Shown here one piece after another: positions 30,062 to 38,290 of a stretch of 48,573 bases of DNA. The notes below the pieces were generated by a model. It did no database searches. It was not told where the DNA came from and saw only the letters and a list, made by a program, of their open reading frames with translations. The DNA comes from Bacillota bacterium (GTDB lineage: Bacteria; Bacillota; Clostridia; Christensenellales; UMGS416). The stretch is from the NCBI GenBank assembly GCA_023422005.1, contig JAEZSC010000117.1, forward strand, positions 1 through 48,573, written 5' to 3'. The position numbers were made by a program, and so were the translations under genes. Position 1 is the stretch's first letter, and each line of letters begins with the position of its first letter.

Positions 30062-30961
30062 CTATTTCTTTCTGTGATGGATGTATTGGGCCAGCAGGCG
30101 GAAAAACGAGCCGTCCTCCAGGCAGACCACGGAATTCTCGGCCTTCTCGGCATGCTGCCGGGCCAACTCTTTGGCGCGTTCCAGTCCGTAGAGCGTCACA
30201 TAGGTCGTTTTGCTCTCCTGCTGGTCCTTGCCTACGGTCTTGCCCATCTCCGCTTCGGAGCCTTCGCAATCCAGTATGTCGTCGGTGATCTGGAACAGCA
30301 TGCCCAGATGGTAGCCATAATCGCGCATGCACTGCACGGTGGTGTCGTCGGGATCGTTGAGTGCGATACCGCTCAGGATCGCGGCGGACAGCAGCGCACC
30401 GGTCTTCTTCAGGTGCATGTCCTGCAGGTCTGCCTCGGTGGTGAACCTGCCCGTGGCCAAAACATCCAGGCTCTGTCCGCCGATCATACCGCGGCTGCCC
30501 GACGCCTCGGCGATGTGCTGAGCGGTGCGCAGCGCGGCAGGGCCCCGGGCGATGCACGCCTCGATCATGACTTCATAGGCCAGGTTGAGCAGCCCGTCGC
30601 CGGCCAGCAGCGCGATGGCTTCCCCGTAGATCACGTGATTGGTGGGTTTGCCGCGGCGCAGCGTGTCATTGTCCATGCTGGGCAGGTCATCGTGGATCAG
30701 CGAATAGGTGTGGATCATCTCGATGGCGCAGGCGAAGGGCAAAGCGCGCGCCTCAGAACCGCCGGTCAGCTCGTTGGCTGCCAGCAGGATGGCCGGGCGG
30801 ATGCGTTTGCCGCCGCCCAGAAGGCTGTAGGCCATGGCCGCCCGGATGGTGTCCGGCGTTCCCTTCTGGCGATCCAGATAACCGGCCAGCGCCGTATCGA
30901 TGATTCGGGCTTTGTCACTGAGATAGGCCTGGCAGTCAGCGACGCTATTCATCGGTCTCAT
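30062..30961 (-). CDS. ispA: Polyprenyl (farnesyl/geranyl) diphosphate synthase
   Basis: About 299 residues, all-alpha isoprenyl synthase. The first aspartate-rich motif is DDLPSMD (in SLIHDDLPSMDNDTLRRGKPT), the second DDILD (in QITDDILDCEG), with GGGKRIRP for IPP binding. It condenses IPP with DMAPP/GPP for undecaprenyl phosphate and quinones. The start ATG 30961 has GAGGTG seven bases upstream and overlaps the end of xseB, as in most Bacillota. No dxs or tlyA follows, unlike the common order. Confidence 0.95.
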   Translation of the reverse strand: MRPMNSVADCQAYLSDKARIIDTALAGYLDRQKGTPDTIRAAMAYSLLGGGKRIRPAILLAANELTGGSEARALPFACAIEMIHTYSLIHDDLPSMDNDTLRRGKPTNHVIYGEAIALLAGDGLLNLAYEVMIEACIARGPAALRTAQHIAEASGSRGMIGGQSLDVLATGRFTTEADLQDMHLKKTGALLSAAILSGIALNDPDDTTVQCMRDYGYHLGMLFQITDDILDCEGSEAEMGKTVGKDQQESKTTYVTLYGLERAKELARQHAEKAENSVVCLEDGSFFRLLAQYIHHRKK

Positions 30962-31196
30962 CAAAGCTCACCTCATTCAATATCGTATTCTCTTGCACGA
31001 GCATCATAACCTTCCTGCGGCTGACATCCAGCTTGCCGCGGCACAGCGCCGCCAGCTTCACGCCCTCTTCATACAGGGCGGTGGTCTCATCCAGCGTCAG
31101 CTTGCCGCCCTCCAGGCGGCGCACGATGTCTTCCAGCCTCTCCATAGCCTGCTCGAAGCCCGGCTCCGGTGTAGTTTCCTTCTTGCGGGTCGGCAT
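30945..31196 (-). CDS. xseB: Exodeoxyribonuclease VII small subunit
   Basis: 83 residues, a helical hairpin: FEQAMERLEDIVRRLEGGKLTLDETTALYEEGVKLAALC is the family core. It binds XseA to make exonuclease VII, which trims single-stranded DNA. It lies between xseA and ispA. Confidence 0.95.
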   Translation of the reverse strand: MPTRKKETTPEPGFEQAMERLEDIVRRLEGGKLTLDETTALYEEGVKLAALCRGKLDVSRRKVMMLVQENTILNEVSFDETDE

Positions 31197-31250
31197 CTTT
31201 TCTGCATTCCTTTCAGGCTAACAGCTAAAGTTTAGAAGACCGGAGGTCTT

Positions 31251-32456
31251 TCAAACTTGTCCCTCCTGCAGCACGCGCGCCTTGCGGGCGGCGTCGGCAA
31301 ATCGTATGTCCACGGTCTGTCCCGGCGCAAGCTCGCCGGCGCGGGCGATGTAGCGGCCCTCGCTGGGGCTGTACACGGCGGCATAGCCGCGGCCCAGCAC
31401 CGCCATGGGGTTCAGATCACCCAGCCGGTTGCCGAGCATCGCCAGGTGGGCATCCAGTGCGGTCAGTTCGCGGTTGGCGGCGTTGTCCAGCCGCTCGCGC
31501 AGGCCGTCCAGCCGCAGCGCCATCTGGGTCACGCGCTCCCGAGGGCCGTGCAGCTCCAGGCCCTGCTCCAGCAGCGCCAGGCGCGCCTCCTCCCGGGCCA
31601 GCCGGTGCATCATGGCGCCGGCGGCGCGGCCGCGCAGCTCGTCCACGGCGCGCAGCAGCGCCATGGCGTCCGGCACCGCCAGCTCCGCCGCCTCCGAAGG
31701 CGTGGCCGCCCGCAGGTCCGCAGCAAAATCCGCCAGAGAAAAATCCGTTTCGTGGCCTATGGCCGTTACGACGGGGACGTGGCTTTCCACAATGGCCCGC
31801 ACGACTGCCTCGTCGTTGAACTCCCACAGATCCTCAAAGGAGCCGCCGCCGCGCCCCACGATCAGCACATCCACGGTCCCCAGGCGGTTGAAGGCCTGGA
31901 TGCCCCGGGCGATCTCCTGCGCAGCGCCGTCGCCCTGCACCTTGACCGGGTAGAGCACGATCTGCGTGCGGGGGTTGCGCCGCCGGGCGATGCGGATGAT
32001 GTCACGGATGACCGCTCCTGTGGGCGACGTGACCACGCCTACACGCACCGGCATGGCAGGCAGCGGGCGCTTGCGCTCACTGTCGAAATAGCCCAGCGCC
32101 CGAAAGCGCTCCTTGCGCTGCTCGAAGAGCACGTACAGGCTGCCAAACCCGGAGGTCTCCACCTCACGGACGTAAAAATTGACCTGCCCCTGCTCGCTGT
32201 AGAAGCCCAGCCGTCCCCGGGCGCTTACCTTCATGCCCTCGGTCACCTTCTGCCCCACGCGCTGGTCCTGGCGGAACCACACGCAGCGCAGCACGGCCCG
32301 CTCGTCCTTCAGCGTGAAGTAGGCGTGGCCGGAAGCTGCCCGCTTGAAATCCGACACCTCGCCGCGCACCCGCAGGTTCTGCAACCGCGGCTCGCTGTCG
32401 AAGCTCTTCTTCAGGAACTCTCCGACCTCGGAGACGGTGAACACCCATTCGGTCAT
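31251..32456 (-). CDS. xseA: Exodeoxyribonuclease VII large subunit
   Basis: 401 residues. The N-terminal OB fold (about 1-100, VSEVGEFLKKSFDSEPRLQNLRVRGEVSDFK) is followed by the catalytic domain with GVVTSPTGAVIRDII and GRGGGSFEDLWEFNDE, then a coiled coil and the C-terminal tail LNPMAVLGRGYA. It overlaps folD by 4 bp upstream and leaves 54 bp to xseB, an unusual gap in this tight operon with no evident signal. Confidence 0.96.
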   Translation of the reverse strand: MTEWVFTVSEVGEFLKKSFDSEPRLQNLRVRGEVSDFKRAASGHAYFTLKDERAVLRCVWFRQDQRVGQKVTEGMKVSARGRLGFYSEQGQVNFYVREVETSGFGSLYVLFEQRKERFRALGYFDSERKRPLPAMPVRVGVVTSPTGAVIRDIIRIARRRNPRTQIVLYPVKVQGDGAAQEIARGIQAFNRLGTVDVLIVGRGGGSFEDLWEFNDEAVVRAIVESHVPVVTAIGHETDFSLADFAADLRAATPSEAAELAVPDAMALLRAVDELRGRAAGAMMHRLAREEARLALLEQGLELHGPRERVTQMALRLDGLRERLDNAANRELTALDAHLAMLGNRLGDLNPMAVLGRGYAAVYSPSEGRYIARAGELAPGQTVDIRFADAARKARVLQEGQV

Positions 32457-33295
32457 TTCATAGCCGCTTCCAACGTGTTCTCCAGCAGCATGGCCCGGGT
32501 CATGGGCCCTACACCGCCGGGCACCGGCGTGATCCAGCCGGCCACTTCCAGGGCCTGTTCAAAGGCTACGTCTCCGACCATTCCGCCTTCGGTGCGGTTG
32601 ATGCCCACATCGATGACGGCGGCGCCGGGCTTGATCATGTCGGCGGTGATGAACCCCGGCTTGCCGATGGCAGCCACCAGGATGTCCGCCTGGCGGGTGA
32701 TGGAGGCCAGATCGGCGGTGCGGCTGTGGCACACGGTCACAGTGGCGTGCTCGGCCAGCAGCAGCAGAGCCGCCGGCTTGCCTACAATGTTGCTGCGCCC
32801 CACGACCACAGCATGCTTGCCGCGGATGTCGATGCCGGCATTCTTTAAAAGCCACACGACCGCGCGCGGCGTGCAGGGCACAAAGCCGCTGCCGCCGGTG
32901 GCCAGCAGGCCCGCGTTGATCAGGTGAAAACCGTCCACGTCCTTGGCCGGGTCTATGGCCAGTATCACGGCGGATTCGTCCAGATGCTTGGGCAGCGGCA
33001 GCTGCACCAGGATGCCATGGACGCGCGGGTCGGCGTTGAGGCTATGTATCAGCGCCAGCAGCGACTCAATTGTTGTGTCCGCACTCAGCCGATGTACCTG
33101 CGAATGGAAGCCCACCTGCTGGCAATCCTTCTCCTTGCTGTTGACATAGATATGGGAAGCCGGGTCGTCGCCTACTAAAACAACTGCCAGACCAGGGGTG
33201 ATCCCCTTCTCCTGCTTTAGCTGGGCGGCCTGCGCGGCGACGCGTTTGCGGATTGCACGGGCTGCGGCCTTGCCGTCGATCAATTGTGCGCTCAT
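32453..33295 (-). CDS. folD: Bifunctional methylenetetrahydrofolate dehydrogenase/cyclohydrolase
   Basis: 280 residues. YVNSKEKDCQQVGF holds the catalytic Lys, VQLPLPKHLDE and PAKDVDGFH are substrate motifs, and GRSNIVGKPAALLLL is the NADP-binding loop. It interconverts methylene-, methenyl- and formyl-tetrahydrofolate. It overlaps both neighbours by 4 bp. Confidence 0.97.
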   Translation of the reverse strand: MSAQLIDGKAAARAIRKRVAAQAAQLKQEKGITPGLAVVLVGDDPASHIYVNSKEKDCQQVGFHSQVHRLSADTTIESLLALIHSLNADPRVHGILVQLPLPKHLDESAVILAIDPAKDVDGFHLINAGLLATGGSGFVPCTPRAVVWLLKNAGIDIRGKHAVVVGRSNIVGKPAALLLLAEHATVTVCHSRTADLASITRQADILVAAIGKPGFITADMIKPGAAVIDVGINRTEGGMVGDVAFEQALEVAGWITPVPGGVGPMTRAMLLENTLEAAMK

Positions 33296-34242
33296 GGGTG
33301 CTCCTTTATCGTGAAAAATTGATGACCCAACATGGCCACGCCCACGGCATTGTCAGAAGACAAGCCCGGCGCGGCAAAGCACGCTTCCACAGCCTTCTCG
33401 GCCAGGCGTGCCGCCCACTGGCCGCGCAGATAGCCGTTGGATGCCACGCCGCCGATGAACAGCACCCGGCGCAAACCGTGCTTTTGCGCTGCGTGCAGCG
33501 CCATGGCGGCAAAGGCCTCGGCCAGCGCAGCCTGTACGGCATGGGCCACAGCGGCGCCATCGGCGCCGGCCTCTATGGCCCGCTGGGCGGCGGCTTCCGC
33601 GCCGCTTAAGTTGCAGTCGGCACCGATCACGCGCACCTTGATACCCAGGTTTTGCGGTTGGTCACAGCGCAGCGCCAGCTGCTCCAATGCCGGACCCGCC
33701 GGGAAGGGCAGGCCCAACGCCACGCCAACGCGGTCAATCAGTTGGCCCGCGTGCACATCCAGCCCCTGGCCCACGATCTCCACATAAAACCCACCCGGCC
33801 GCGGCGTGGCGCACAGCAGCTCCGTCGTGCCTCCGGACAGGTGAAACGCCAGAAACGGTTCCTGAAACGTATCCACCGCCCCCAGACAGCCGGCGGCGAT
33901 GTGGCCCTCCTGATGGGAACTGCGCATGAGCGGCACGCCCAGCGCACTGGCCAAGCTTCTGGCCGCCCCCGAACCTGCCGTGAACACCGGCATATAGCTG
34001 CCATCCACAGGCCGCGGGCGCTCGCTCACGGCAATGGCATCCACACGGCCCTTTAACCCACCCAGCCGCTCGAAGATCTGCGGCAGCTGCTGTAAATGGG
34101 CGAACAGCGCATCGCTCTGGCGCATGCCCCGGCTGCCCTGCGGTGCACGCAGCAGCAGCCTTTCGTCGGCTTGCAGGCCGGCGTCGCCATAGAGGGCGAC
34201 CGATGTTGTATAGCAGCTGGTGTCGATGCCCAGCACCGTCAT
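33292..34242 (-). CDS. TsaD/Kae1-like protein (TsaD paralogue)
   Basis: 316 residues of the ASKHA Kae1/TsaD fold: LGIDTSCYTTSVAL start, the metal site HxxGH (SSHQEGHIAAG) and LSGGTTELL, and GGVASNGYL late in the protein. True TsaD makes the threonylcarbamoyl group on tRNA, is usually about 340 residues and has NHLEGH and GGVAANxxLR. The changes here and the nusB-folD location match a paralogue often seen in Clostridia and named only as glycoprotease-like. A real tsaD is expected elsewhere. Start ATG 34242 overlaps the nusB stop. Confidence 0.8.
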   Translation of the reverse strand: MTVLGIDTSCYTTSVALYGDAGLQADERLLLRAPQGSRGMRQSDALFAHLQQLPQIFERLGGLKGRVDAIAVSERPRPVDGSYMPVFTAGSGAARSLASALGVPLMRSSHQEGHIAAGCLGAVDTFQEPFLAFHLSGGTTELLCATPRPGGFYVEIVGQGLDVHAGQLIDRVGVALGLPFPAGPALEQLALRCDQPQNLGIKVRVIGADCNLSGAEAAAQRAIEAGADGAAVAHAVQAALAEAFAAMALHAAQKHGLRRVLFIGGVASNGYLRGQWAARLAEKAVEACFAAPGLSSDNAVGVAMLGHQFFTIKEHP

Positions 34243-34676
34243 GGGGCCAGCGCTTCTTGCTTCTTGAACACGGTGGACAGCACGCCGTTGACGAACGTGC
34301 CGCTGTTCTCGGTGGAATACTGCTTGGCGAGCTCCACACATTCGTTGATCGTGACCGCGCCGGGAATGTCCGCGCGGTGCAGCAATTCAAAGACGCCCAG
34401 CCTCAGCACAGCCAAATCTACCTTGGGCAGGCGGTTGAGCTTCCAGGCCACGGCCTCATCCTCAATGATCTTGTCCAGTTGTGCGACGTTCTGGCGCACG
34501 CCTTCTATCACGCCGTGCAGATATTCTCTGTCGTCCTCGTTGAGCGCGTCAGCGCTGATTGCTTCACCCACGACTGTTTCGCCCAGCGTGGTGTGTATGT
34601 TGGTGTCTTCGTCACCGGTCATATCCCAGTGATACAGCAGCAAAACCGCCGATTCCCGGGCCTTCTTTCTACTCAT
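34239..34676 (-). CDS. nusB: Transcription antitermination factor NusB
   Basis: 145 residues, starting with RKKARESAVLLLYHWDMTG and ending with the signature NECVELAKQYSTENSGTFVNGVLSTV. With NusE it loads on boxA of rRNA operons. It is followed immediately by the TsaD-like gene with a 4-bp overlap. Confidence 0.95.
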   Translation of the reverse strand: MSRKKARESAVLLLYHWDMTGDEDTNIHTTLGETVVGEAISADALNEDDREYLHGVIEGVRQNVAQLDKIIEDEAVAWKLNRLPKVDLAVLRLGVFELLHRADIPGAVTINECVELAKQYSTENSGTFVNGVLSTVFKKQEALAP

Positions 34677-34685
34677 CGGGGCTCC

Positions 34686-34907
34686 TCATTTGTTTCCTTT
34701 TGGCAGTATCCTTTCCACAAACTCCAGGAATTCCTCTCGGGAATCGCGATAGACACCCCAGGCGTACCCCGCGCCGACGCACAGCGCGATCAGCAACGTT
34801 CGCCAAAAACCCAGCGTGAGAAAAAGCAACGCCACGACCAGCCCTGCGGCCGATCCGATGACGCGACCAAAATTCTTTCGCATGAAGGTCTCAACGGTTT
34901 CGCGCAT
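34686..34907 (-). CDS. DUF2273 small membrane protein
   Basis: 73 residues with two membrane segments (about 18-31 and 35-48) and the WGVYRD tail typical of DUF2273. It lies 0 bp after amaP, and the asp23-amaP-DUF2273 order is standard in Bacillota; it is thought to help anchor the Asp23 complex. Confidence 0.9.
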   Translation of the reverse strand: MRETVETFMRKNFGRVIGSAAGLVVALLFLTLGFWRTLLIALCVGAGYAWGVYRDSREEFLEFVERILPKGNK

Positions 34908-35465
34908 TTAGCGCCCCTTCCCGGCACCGGCCGGCTTGTTGGTGTCCACGAGTATGCCGATCTGGTGGACGGTGAGTCCGGTGATCGTCTCCAGATGGCT
35001 CTTGAGCTCAGTTTGAATCCCTGTGGTCAGTTCCGGCAGCGCCACACCTTCCTTTACGCACAGGCGCAGGCGCACCAGCAGGCCGCTCTTTCCTTCCAGC
35101 ACCGCCGAGGAGCTGGCCGTGACCTCCGGCTTGGTGGCCAGATAAGAGGCCACGATCTGCTTGAGCGTGGCGATGGAGATCGCGATCTCGCCGTTTTCGC
35201 TGGTCTTCAGGCGCGTGTAGGGCGTGCCTTTACCGGCGCCATAGCTGGCAGCCAACAGGCGCACCGCCACCAGAAACACCAACAGCGCGATGCCGCTAAT
35301 GATCCACTGGTTGACGCTCCACACCGGCTGCAGTGCCTGCAGGAACATGACGGCGCCCTCCAGAGGGACCAAAGAAAGCGCCACCGCACCCAACAGGAAC
35401 GACAGCGCAAGCAGGAACAGTAAAACCAGCACCAGCAGGAACTTGTCAATAATCGTCATTCTCAT
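34908..35465 (-). CDS. amaP: Alkaline shock response membrane anchor protein AmaP
   Basis: 185 residues. Two membrane segments (about 7-30 and 50-72) are followed by an Asp23-like cytosolic domain (GEIAISIATLKQIVASYL and LTVHQIGILVD). In Staphylococcus AmaP recruits Asp23 to the membrane. It is placed between asp23 and DUF2273. Confidence 0.9.
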   Translation of the reverse strand: MRMTIIDKFLLVLVLLFLLALSFLLGAVALSLVPLEGAVMFLQALQPVWSVNQWIISGIALLVFLVAVRLLAASYGAGKGTPYTRLKTSENGEIAISIATLKQIVASYLATKPEVTASSSAVLEGKSGLLVRLRLCVKEGVALPELTTGIQTELKSHLETITGLTVHQIGILVDTNKPAGAGKGR

Positions 35466-35490
35466 TGGTAGATCCTCGCTTAAACCTCGG

Positions 35491-35511
35491 CGCGGCAGGG
35501 AACCCCTGCCG
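35491..35511 (-). promoter_or_regulatory. Hairpin between asp23 and amaP
   Basis: GCGGCAGGG-GTT-CCCTGCCGC (minus strand) forms a 9-bp stem without a T-run, so it looks like a processing or stability element, not a terminator. It could protect an asp23 message and keep asp23 more abundant than the downstream genes. Confidence 0.5.
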
Positions 35512-35522
35512 CGAACTCTCCC

Positions 35523-35924
35523 CTATTCCGATACCGGCGGTTCCACCGGGGCTTCCTTGACAAACTGGATACCCAGAACATTGACGTTGACGCGCTCCAC
35601 GGTGAGCCCGGTCATCGTCTCGATGGCCTTCACGACGTTGGCCTGCACCTTGCGGCTGACCTCATGGAGCTTGTAGCCGTAGGTCACAACCATGTTGATA
35701 TCCACGGTAAGCACCTTGTCGTTGAGCGTGATCTTGATGCCCTTGGCCAGGTTTTTGCGGCCCAGAAGCTCGGCGATGCCGCCAGCCAGGCCACCGGACA
35801 TGCCGGCCACGCCTTCGATCTCTGTGGCGGCCAGACCCGCTATGATGGCCAAAACGTCGTTGGCAAAGGAAACATTGCCGATTTCGCTGCTCTGCGGCGT
35901 TTCGTTGGTTTTGTTTTCAGACAT
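35523..35924 (-). CDS. Asp23/Gls24 family envelope stress protein
   Basis: 133 residues. The Asp23 fold is shown by ISFANDVLAIIAGLAATEIEGVAGMSGG, KGIKITLNDKVLTVDINMVVTYG and the conserved end VNVNVLGIQF. It forms a membrane-associated complex through AmaP in cell-envelope stress. Start ATG 35924 has a strong GGAGGTG box; longer frames upstream lack homology. It is the first gene of the operon running to pduL. Confidence 0.93.
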   Translation of the reverse strand: MSENKTNETPQSSEIGNVSFANDVLAIIAGLAATEIEGVAGMSGGLAGGIAELLGRKNLAKGIKITLNDKVLTVDINMVVTYGYKLHEVSRKVQANVVKAIETMTGLTVERVNVNVLGIQFVKEAPVEPPVSE

Positions 35925-35978
35925 TGCGCACACCTCCATAGGCCGGCCGCAGCAGCGGCCATTGCGTTGCACACCCTT

Positions 35979-36007
35979 ATTATAGCAAAAGTTGCCGCCA
36001 ATTACAA
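35979..36007 (-). promoter_or_regulatory. Promoter of the asp23-nusB-ispA operon
   Basis: On the minus strand TTGTAA and TATAAT are 17 bp apart, about 55 bp before the asp23 start. Confidence 0.75.
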
Positions 36008-36053
36008 ATGAATTGTATGGCGATACCGACCGCTGCGCCACCGGTTGGGGTCC

Positions 36054-36242
36054 AGGGAAACAATGAATAGAGCAGACATCCATTTTGCTTGGTCTTTTTG
36101 TGCCTTGCTTCGTTGTCGGCTCCTGCTCGCCCAAGCAGCCCGGTCGGTCGCCTATGCACTATGGAATAAGCGCCTCCTCCGCATTACAGGACGCAAGAAT
36201 CCGCTGCACAATCTGGACGCCCCATTTATTCACAGTCTCCCT
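36054..36242 (-). mobile_element. MITE-like element, copy B (189 bp)
   Basis: It is the reverse-oriented relative of 21520-21727. The ends AGGGAGACTGTGAATAAA and AGGGAAACAATGAATAGA are more decayed than in copy A. It keeps GTGCATAGGCG, GGCTGCTTGGGCGAGCAG and AAAAAGACCAAGCAA but has lost the second hairpin of the module. It sits between spoIIIAH and the asp23 promoter. Confidence 0.7.
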
Positions 36243-36252
36243 AAACGCGCAG

Positions 36253-36291
36253 CGGGGGCAGCGGGCCCTCCCCGGGCCGCCCGCATGCCCC
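36253..36291 (-). terminator. GC-rich inverted repeat after spoIIIAH
   Basis: GGGGGCATGCGGG and CCCGCTGCCCCC, with an inner GGCCCGGGG/CCC pairing, lie 13 bp after the stop. No T-run is seen, so termination is uncertain. Confidence 0.45.
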
Positions 36292-36303
36292 CTACCTCAC
36301 GCG

Positions 36304-36819
36304 TTATTGCACAGGTATGATCTTGATTTTCTCCGCCTTTTCGCCGGTCTGCGTACGGGCGATGTCCAATATCTTTGCAACCTCAGCGTCGGTCAGCTCC
36401 GCTTTGCCTATCATGATGCTGACCGCGCCCGGCGCGTACAGAGCGGCTGCCTTATCAAAGCCCTGTGCCTTGAGCAGAGACTCCATGGCCAGCTCCTTTT
36501 CCATGGAGGTGGCGATGGTCAGCTTCTGCTCCTTGGCGGTCTTGAGTGTCTCGGCGTCGGTCTTCTCATCGTTGATGAGCGAGTCCAGATACTTGAGCTC
36601 ATCAGCGCGGTCCTGTTCCCGGTTGGTCACATAGTCCACGAAGAAGTTGCCCGTGGTCACCGAGCCGGTGTCGGTCTGCACGGCGGCGGAGGCGCTGGGC
36701 TTGGGCGACTTGTTGGGCGTTACCTTGCCCTTGTTGAACTGGTAGTTGAGGATGGGAGCGGCGATCAGCAGGACCGCCAGCCCCGCCAGTACGATGATGC
36801 GCTGCTTGGCCGATGTCAT
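36304..36819 (-). CDS. spoIIIAH: Stage III sporulation protein AH
   Basis: 171 residues: one N-terminal membrane segment (IIVLAGLAVLLIAAPILNY), a variable linker, then the YscJ/FliF-like ring domain seen as DAETLKTAKEQKLTIATSMEKELAMESLLKAQGF and SIMIGKAELTDAEVAKILDI. SpoIIIAH in the mother-cell membrane joins forespore SpoIIQ to form the feeding channel. It overlaps spoIIIAG by 4 bp. Confidence 0.92.
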   Translation of the reverse strand: MTSAKQRIIVLAGLAVLLIAAPILNYQFNKGKVTPNKSPKPSASAAVQTDTGSVTTGNFFVDYVTNREQDRADELKYLDSLINDEKTDAETLKTAKEQKLTIATSMEKELAMESLLKAQGFDKAAALYAPGAVSIMIGKAELTDAEVAKILDIARTQTGEKAEKIKIIPVQ

Positions 36820-37403
36820 GGGGTTCCCTCCTTATAATTTGATGTATCCATCGGGAGCACCTCGATGCGGTTGGCCGGCAGTTGGAGCGCGACCTGCACT
36901 GCAGCCGCCAACCTCAACCGCACCTCCAGCGCCGATGCGCCCTCCGCCACCACCAAAACGCCTAGCACCTCCGGCTCCTTCTGCGTGAGAACCATCGGTT
37001 CGGTCCCGTTCTTCCCTTGTATGACCACGGGCTCGCGGTTCTCCGTCGTGGATTCGGTATGGGTTTCCGTCCCGGAGCTGCCGCCGTCGGATGTGTTTTT
37101 CTGCGTATCCACGCTCATGGCCGGCACGATTTCCGGCCCTGTAGCATAGGCGACAAACACCTGTACGTCTCCCGCGTTTTCAATTTGGCTGAGAATGCTC
37201 TGCAGCCGGATCTCCAGGCTGTCCGAAGCCAGCGACGCCGGTTTCGATTCATCCTGATCGGCTTCCTGCGCGGCCGGTGCCAGGCTGCTGGTGAAGATCG
37301 TGATCAGCAGCGCCACCGCCGCCACGCCGGCGATGACCAGCGTAAGGTTGTTCTCCTTGCGCAGGAATTGCTTGATCTTTTCCAGAATGCCGCTCTTGTC
37401 CAT
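36816..37403 (-). CDS. spoIIIAG: Stage III sporulation protein AG
   Basis: 195 residues: one membrane segment (about 20-40, LTLVIAGVAAVALLITIF), then the ring-building domain ending VLGVLVVAEGASALEVRLRLAAAVQVALQLPANRIEVLPM, which is diagnostic. SpoIIIAG forms a large ring in the mother-cell membrane. The six genes spoIIIAA-AF that normally precede it are not here: upstream lies a structured element and a cupin gene. Start ATG 37403 follows AAGGGGAAGG. Confidence 0.93.
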   Translation of the reverse strand: MDKSGILEKIKQFLRKENNLTLVIAGVAAVALLITIFTSSLAPAAQEADQDESKPASLASDSLEIRLQSILSQIENAGDVQVFVAYATGPEIVPAMSVDTQKNTSDGGSSGTETHTESTTENREPVVIQGKNGTEPMVLTQKEPEVLGVLVVAEGASALEVRLRLAAAVQVALQLPANRIEVLPMDTSNYKEGTP

Positions 37404-37479
37404 GGTCCTTCCCCTTGTGAGCATACTCCATACAAACCTATGCGCATGCAGGCGGCGGATATTCCACCTTTTCGCGTCC

Positions 37480-37519
37480 GGCTGGTCGCGTGTTGCACAC
37501 GCTGCTCGCCCATGCAGCC
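37480..37519 (-). repeat. Three-way-junction module in structured element copy 3
   Basis: GGCT, hairpin TGCA-TGGGCG-AGCA (one pair weakened), hairpin GCGTGT/ACACGC, then GACCAGCC. Compare 721-760 (second stem GGAAC/GTTCC) and 21623-21662. Confidence 0.7.
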
Positions 37520-37795
37520 TCGATGCTGTGGCATCGTCGCGATTTAGTCAACTTGTCCTTGGCTTTTCCTTATCGCCCGCCGCGCATGTCGCCGGGCGAT
37601 ACCTTGATGATCGGTTCTCATATATTGTTTCCTAGAACGTTATTTCGCCTGTTGGCGGGTTCCTATACCTACCTAGTAACTGCCTCTTGTTTCCCTCCGT
37701 CGTCTCGCCTGCGGGCGACCGGGAATCTGCAAGCATATTCCCTGACTGGATGAACCGCCGTCGGGTTCATACACCTCTTCTTTTCAGAAGTGTTA
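37480..37795 (-). ncRNA. Large structured element, copy 3 of 3 (putative RNA)
   Basis: There is no gene in 37404-37918. On the minus strand: ATGAACC-CGACGGC-GGTTCAT hairpin, GGGAATATGC/GCAGATTCCC, CGCCCGCAGGCG, GGAGGG with AAACAAGAGGC, a long arm with CGCC-AACA-GGCG and AGAACG/CGTTCT, TATCGCCCG/CGGGCGATA, and the terminal hairpin CGATGC-CACA-GCATCG. It ends with the three-way-junction module at 37480-37519. It lies on the same strand as and 77 bp ahead of spoIIIAG. No intrinsic terminator is visible at its end, so it might be a leader of spoIIIAG or an inserted element. Confidence 0.45.
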
Positions 37796-37860
37796 GGGCA
37801 GTTTATTGATATGTGTGCCTGCACAGGATTGTATGTATATAAGGCCGAAAACATGACGGC

Positions 37861-37895
37861 GAAAACAAAAAGAGGACGACCTACGGGCCATCCTC
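37861..37895 (-). terminator. Terminator of the cupin gene
   Basis: On the minus strand GAGGATGGCC / GGTCGTCCTC (with wobble pairs) is followed by TTTTTGTTTTCG. Confidence 0.8.
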
Positions 37896-37918
37896 CGACA
37901 ATGTTCGGGTTGGTTTTG

Positions 37919-38260
37919 CTATACCGGTTTTGCGAAGATCGGGTTGCTGGGGTTGGGGCTCAGCGTCACGTGCAGCGAGAGCTTCTCGTGCACCGACGGA
38001 ATGCCGAAGACATCCTCGCCGGCTACGATGAGCGTCCGCTGCGCGGAAAGCTCATGGGCCTGGCCGTTCACGCTGAACGTTGCGCTGCCCTGCAGCACCG
38101 TGGCGATCAGCGTGGAATGCTCATGCTGGTGTTCGGGTATCGTCTGGCCGGGCATCAGGTTGAGCACGAAGCACAGCACGTCCGGCGTATCCAGCACGAT
38201 CTTCTTGGTCAGAGAAGTCTCCTTGTGTACCATGAATTCCTTGAGATCATGAATCTCCAT
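37919..38260 (-). CDS. Small cupin-domain protein
   Basis: 113 residues, one cupin barrel: PGQTIPEHQHEHSTLIATVLQG gives the GX5HXH metal site, and the second motif is around GEDVFGIPSVHEKLSLH. It probably binds a metal and a small ligand; no function can be assigned. It is followed by its own terminator and lies 30 bp after the serS stop on the same strand, so it may be read from the serS transcript. Confidence 0.85.
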   Translation of the reverse strand: MEIHDLKEFMVHKETSLTKKIVLDTPDVLCFVLNLMPGQTIPEHQHEHSTLIATVLQGSATFSVNGQAHELSAQRTLIVAGEDVFGIPSVHEKLSLHVTLSPNPSNPIFAKPV

Positions 38261-38290
38261 GGGGCATGCTCCTTTCTTTTGGAGATGCCT

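Noticed and set aside
36085..36837. Open frame containing SCSPKQPGRSPMHYG across MITE copy B
   Set aside because: It begins inside the MITE and runs antisense through spoIIIAH. The peptide recurs only because the MITE recurs.
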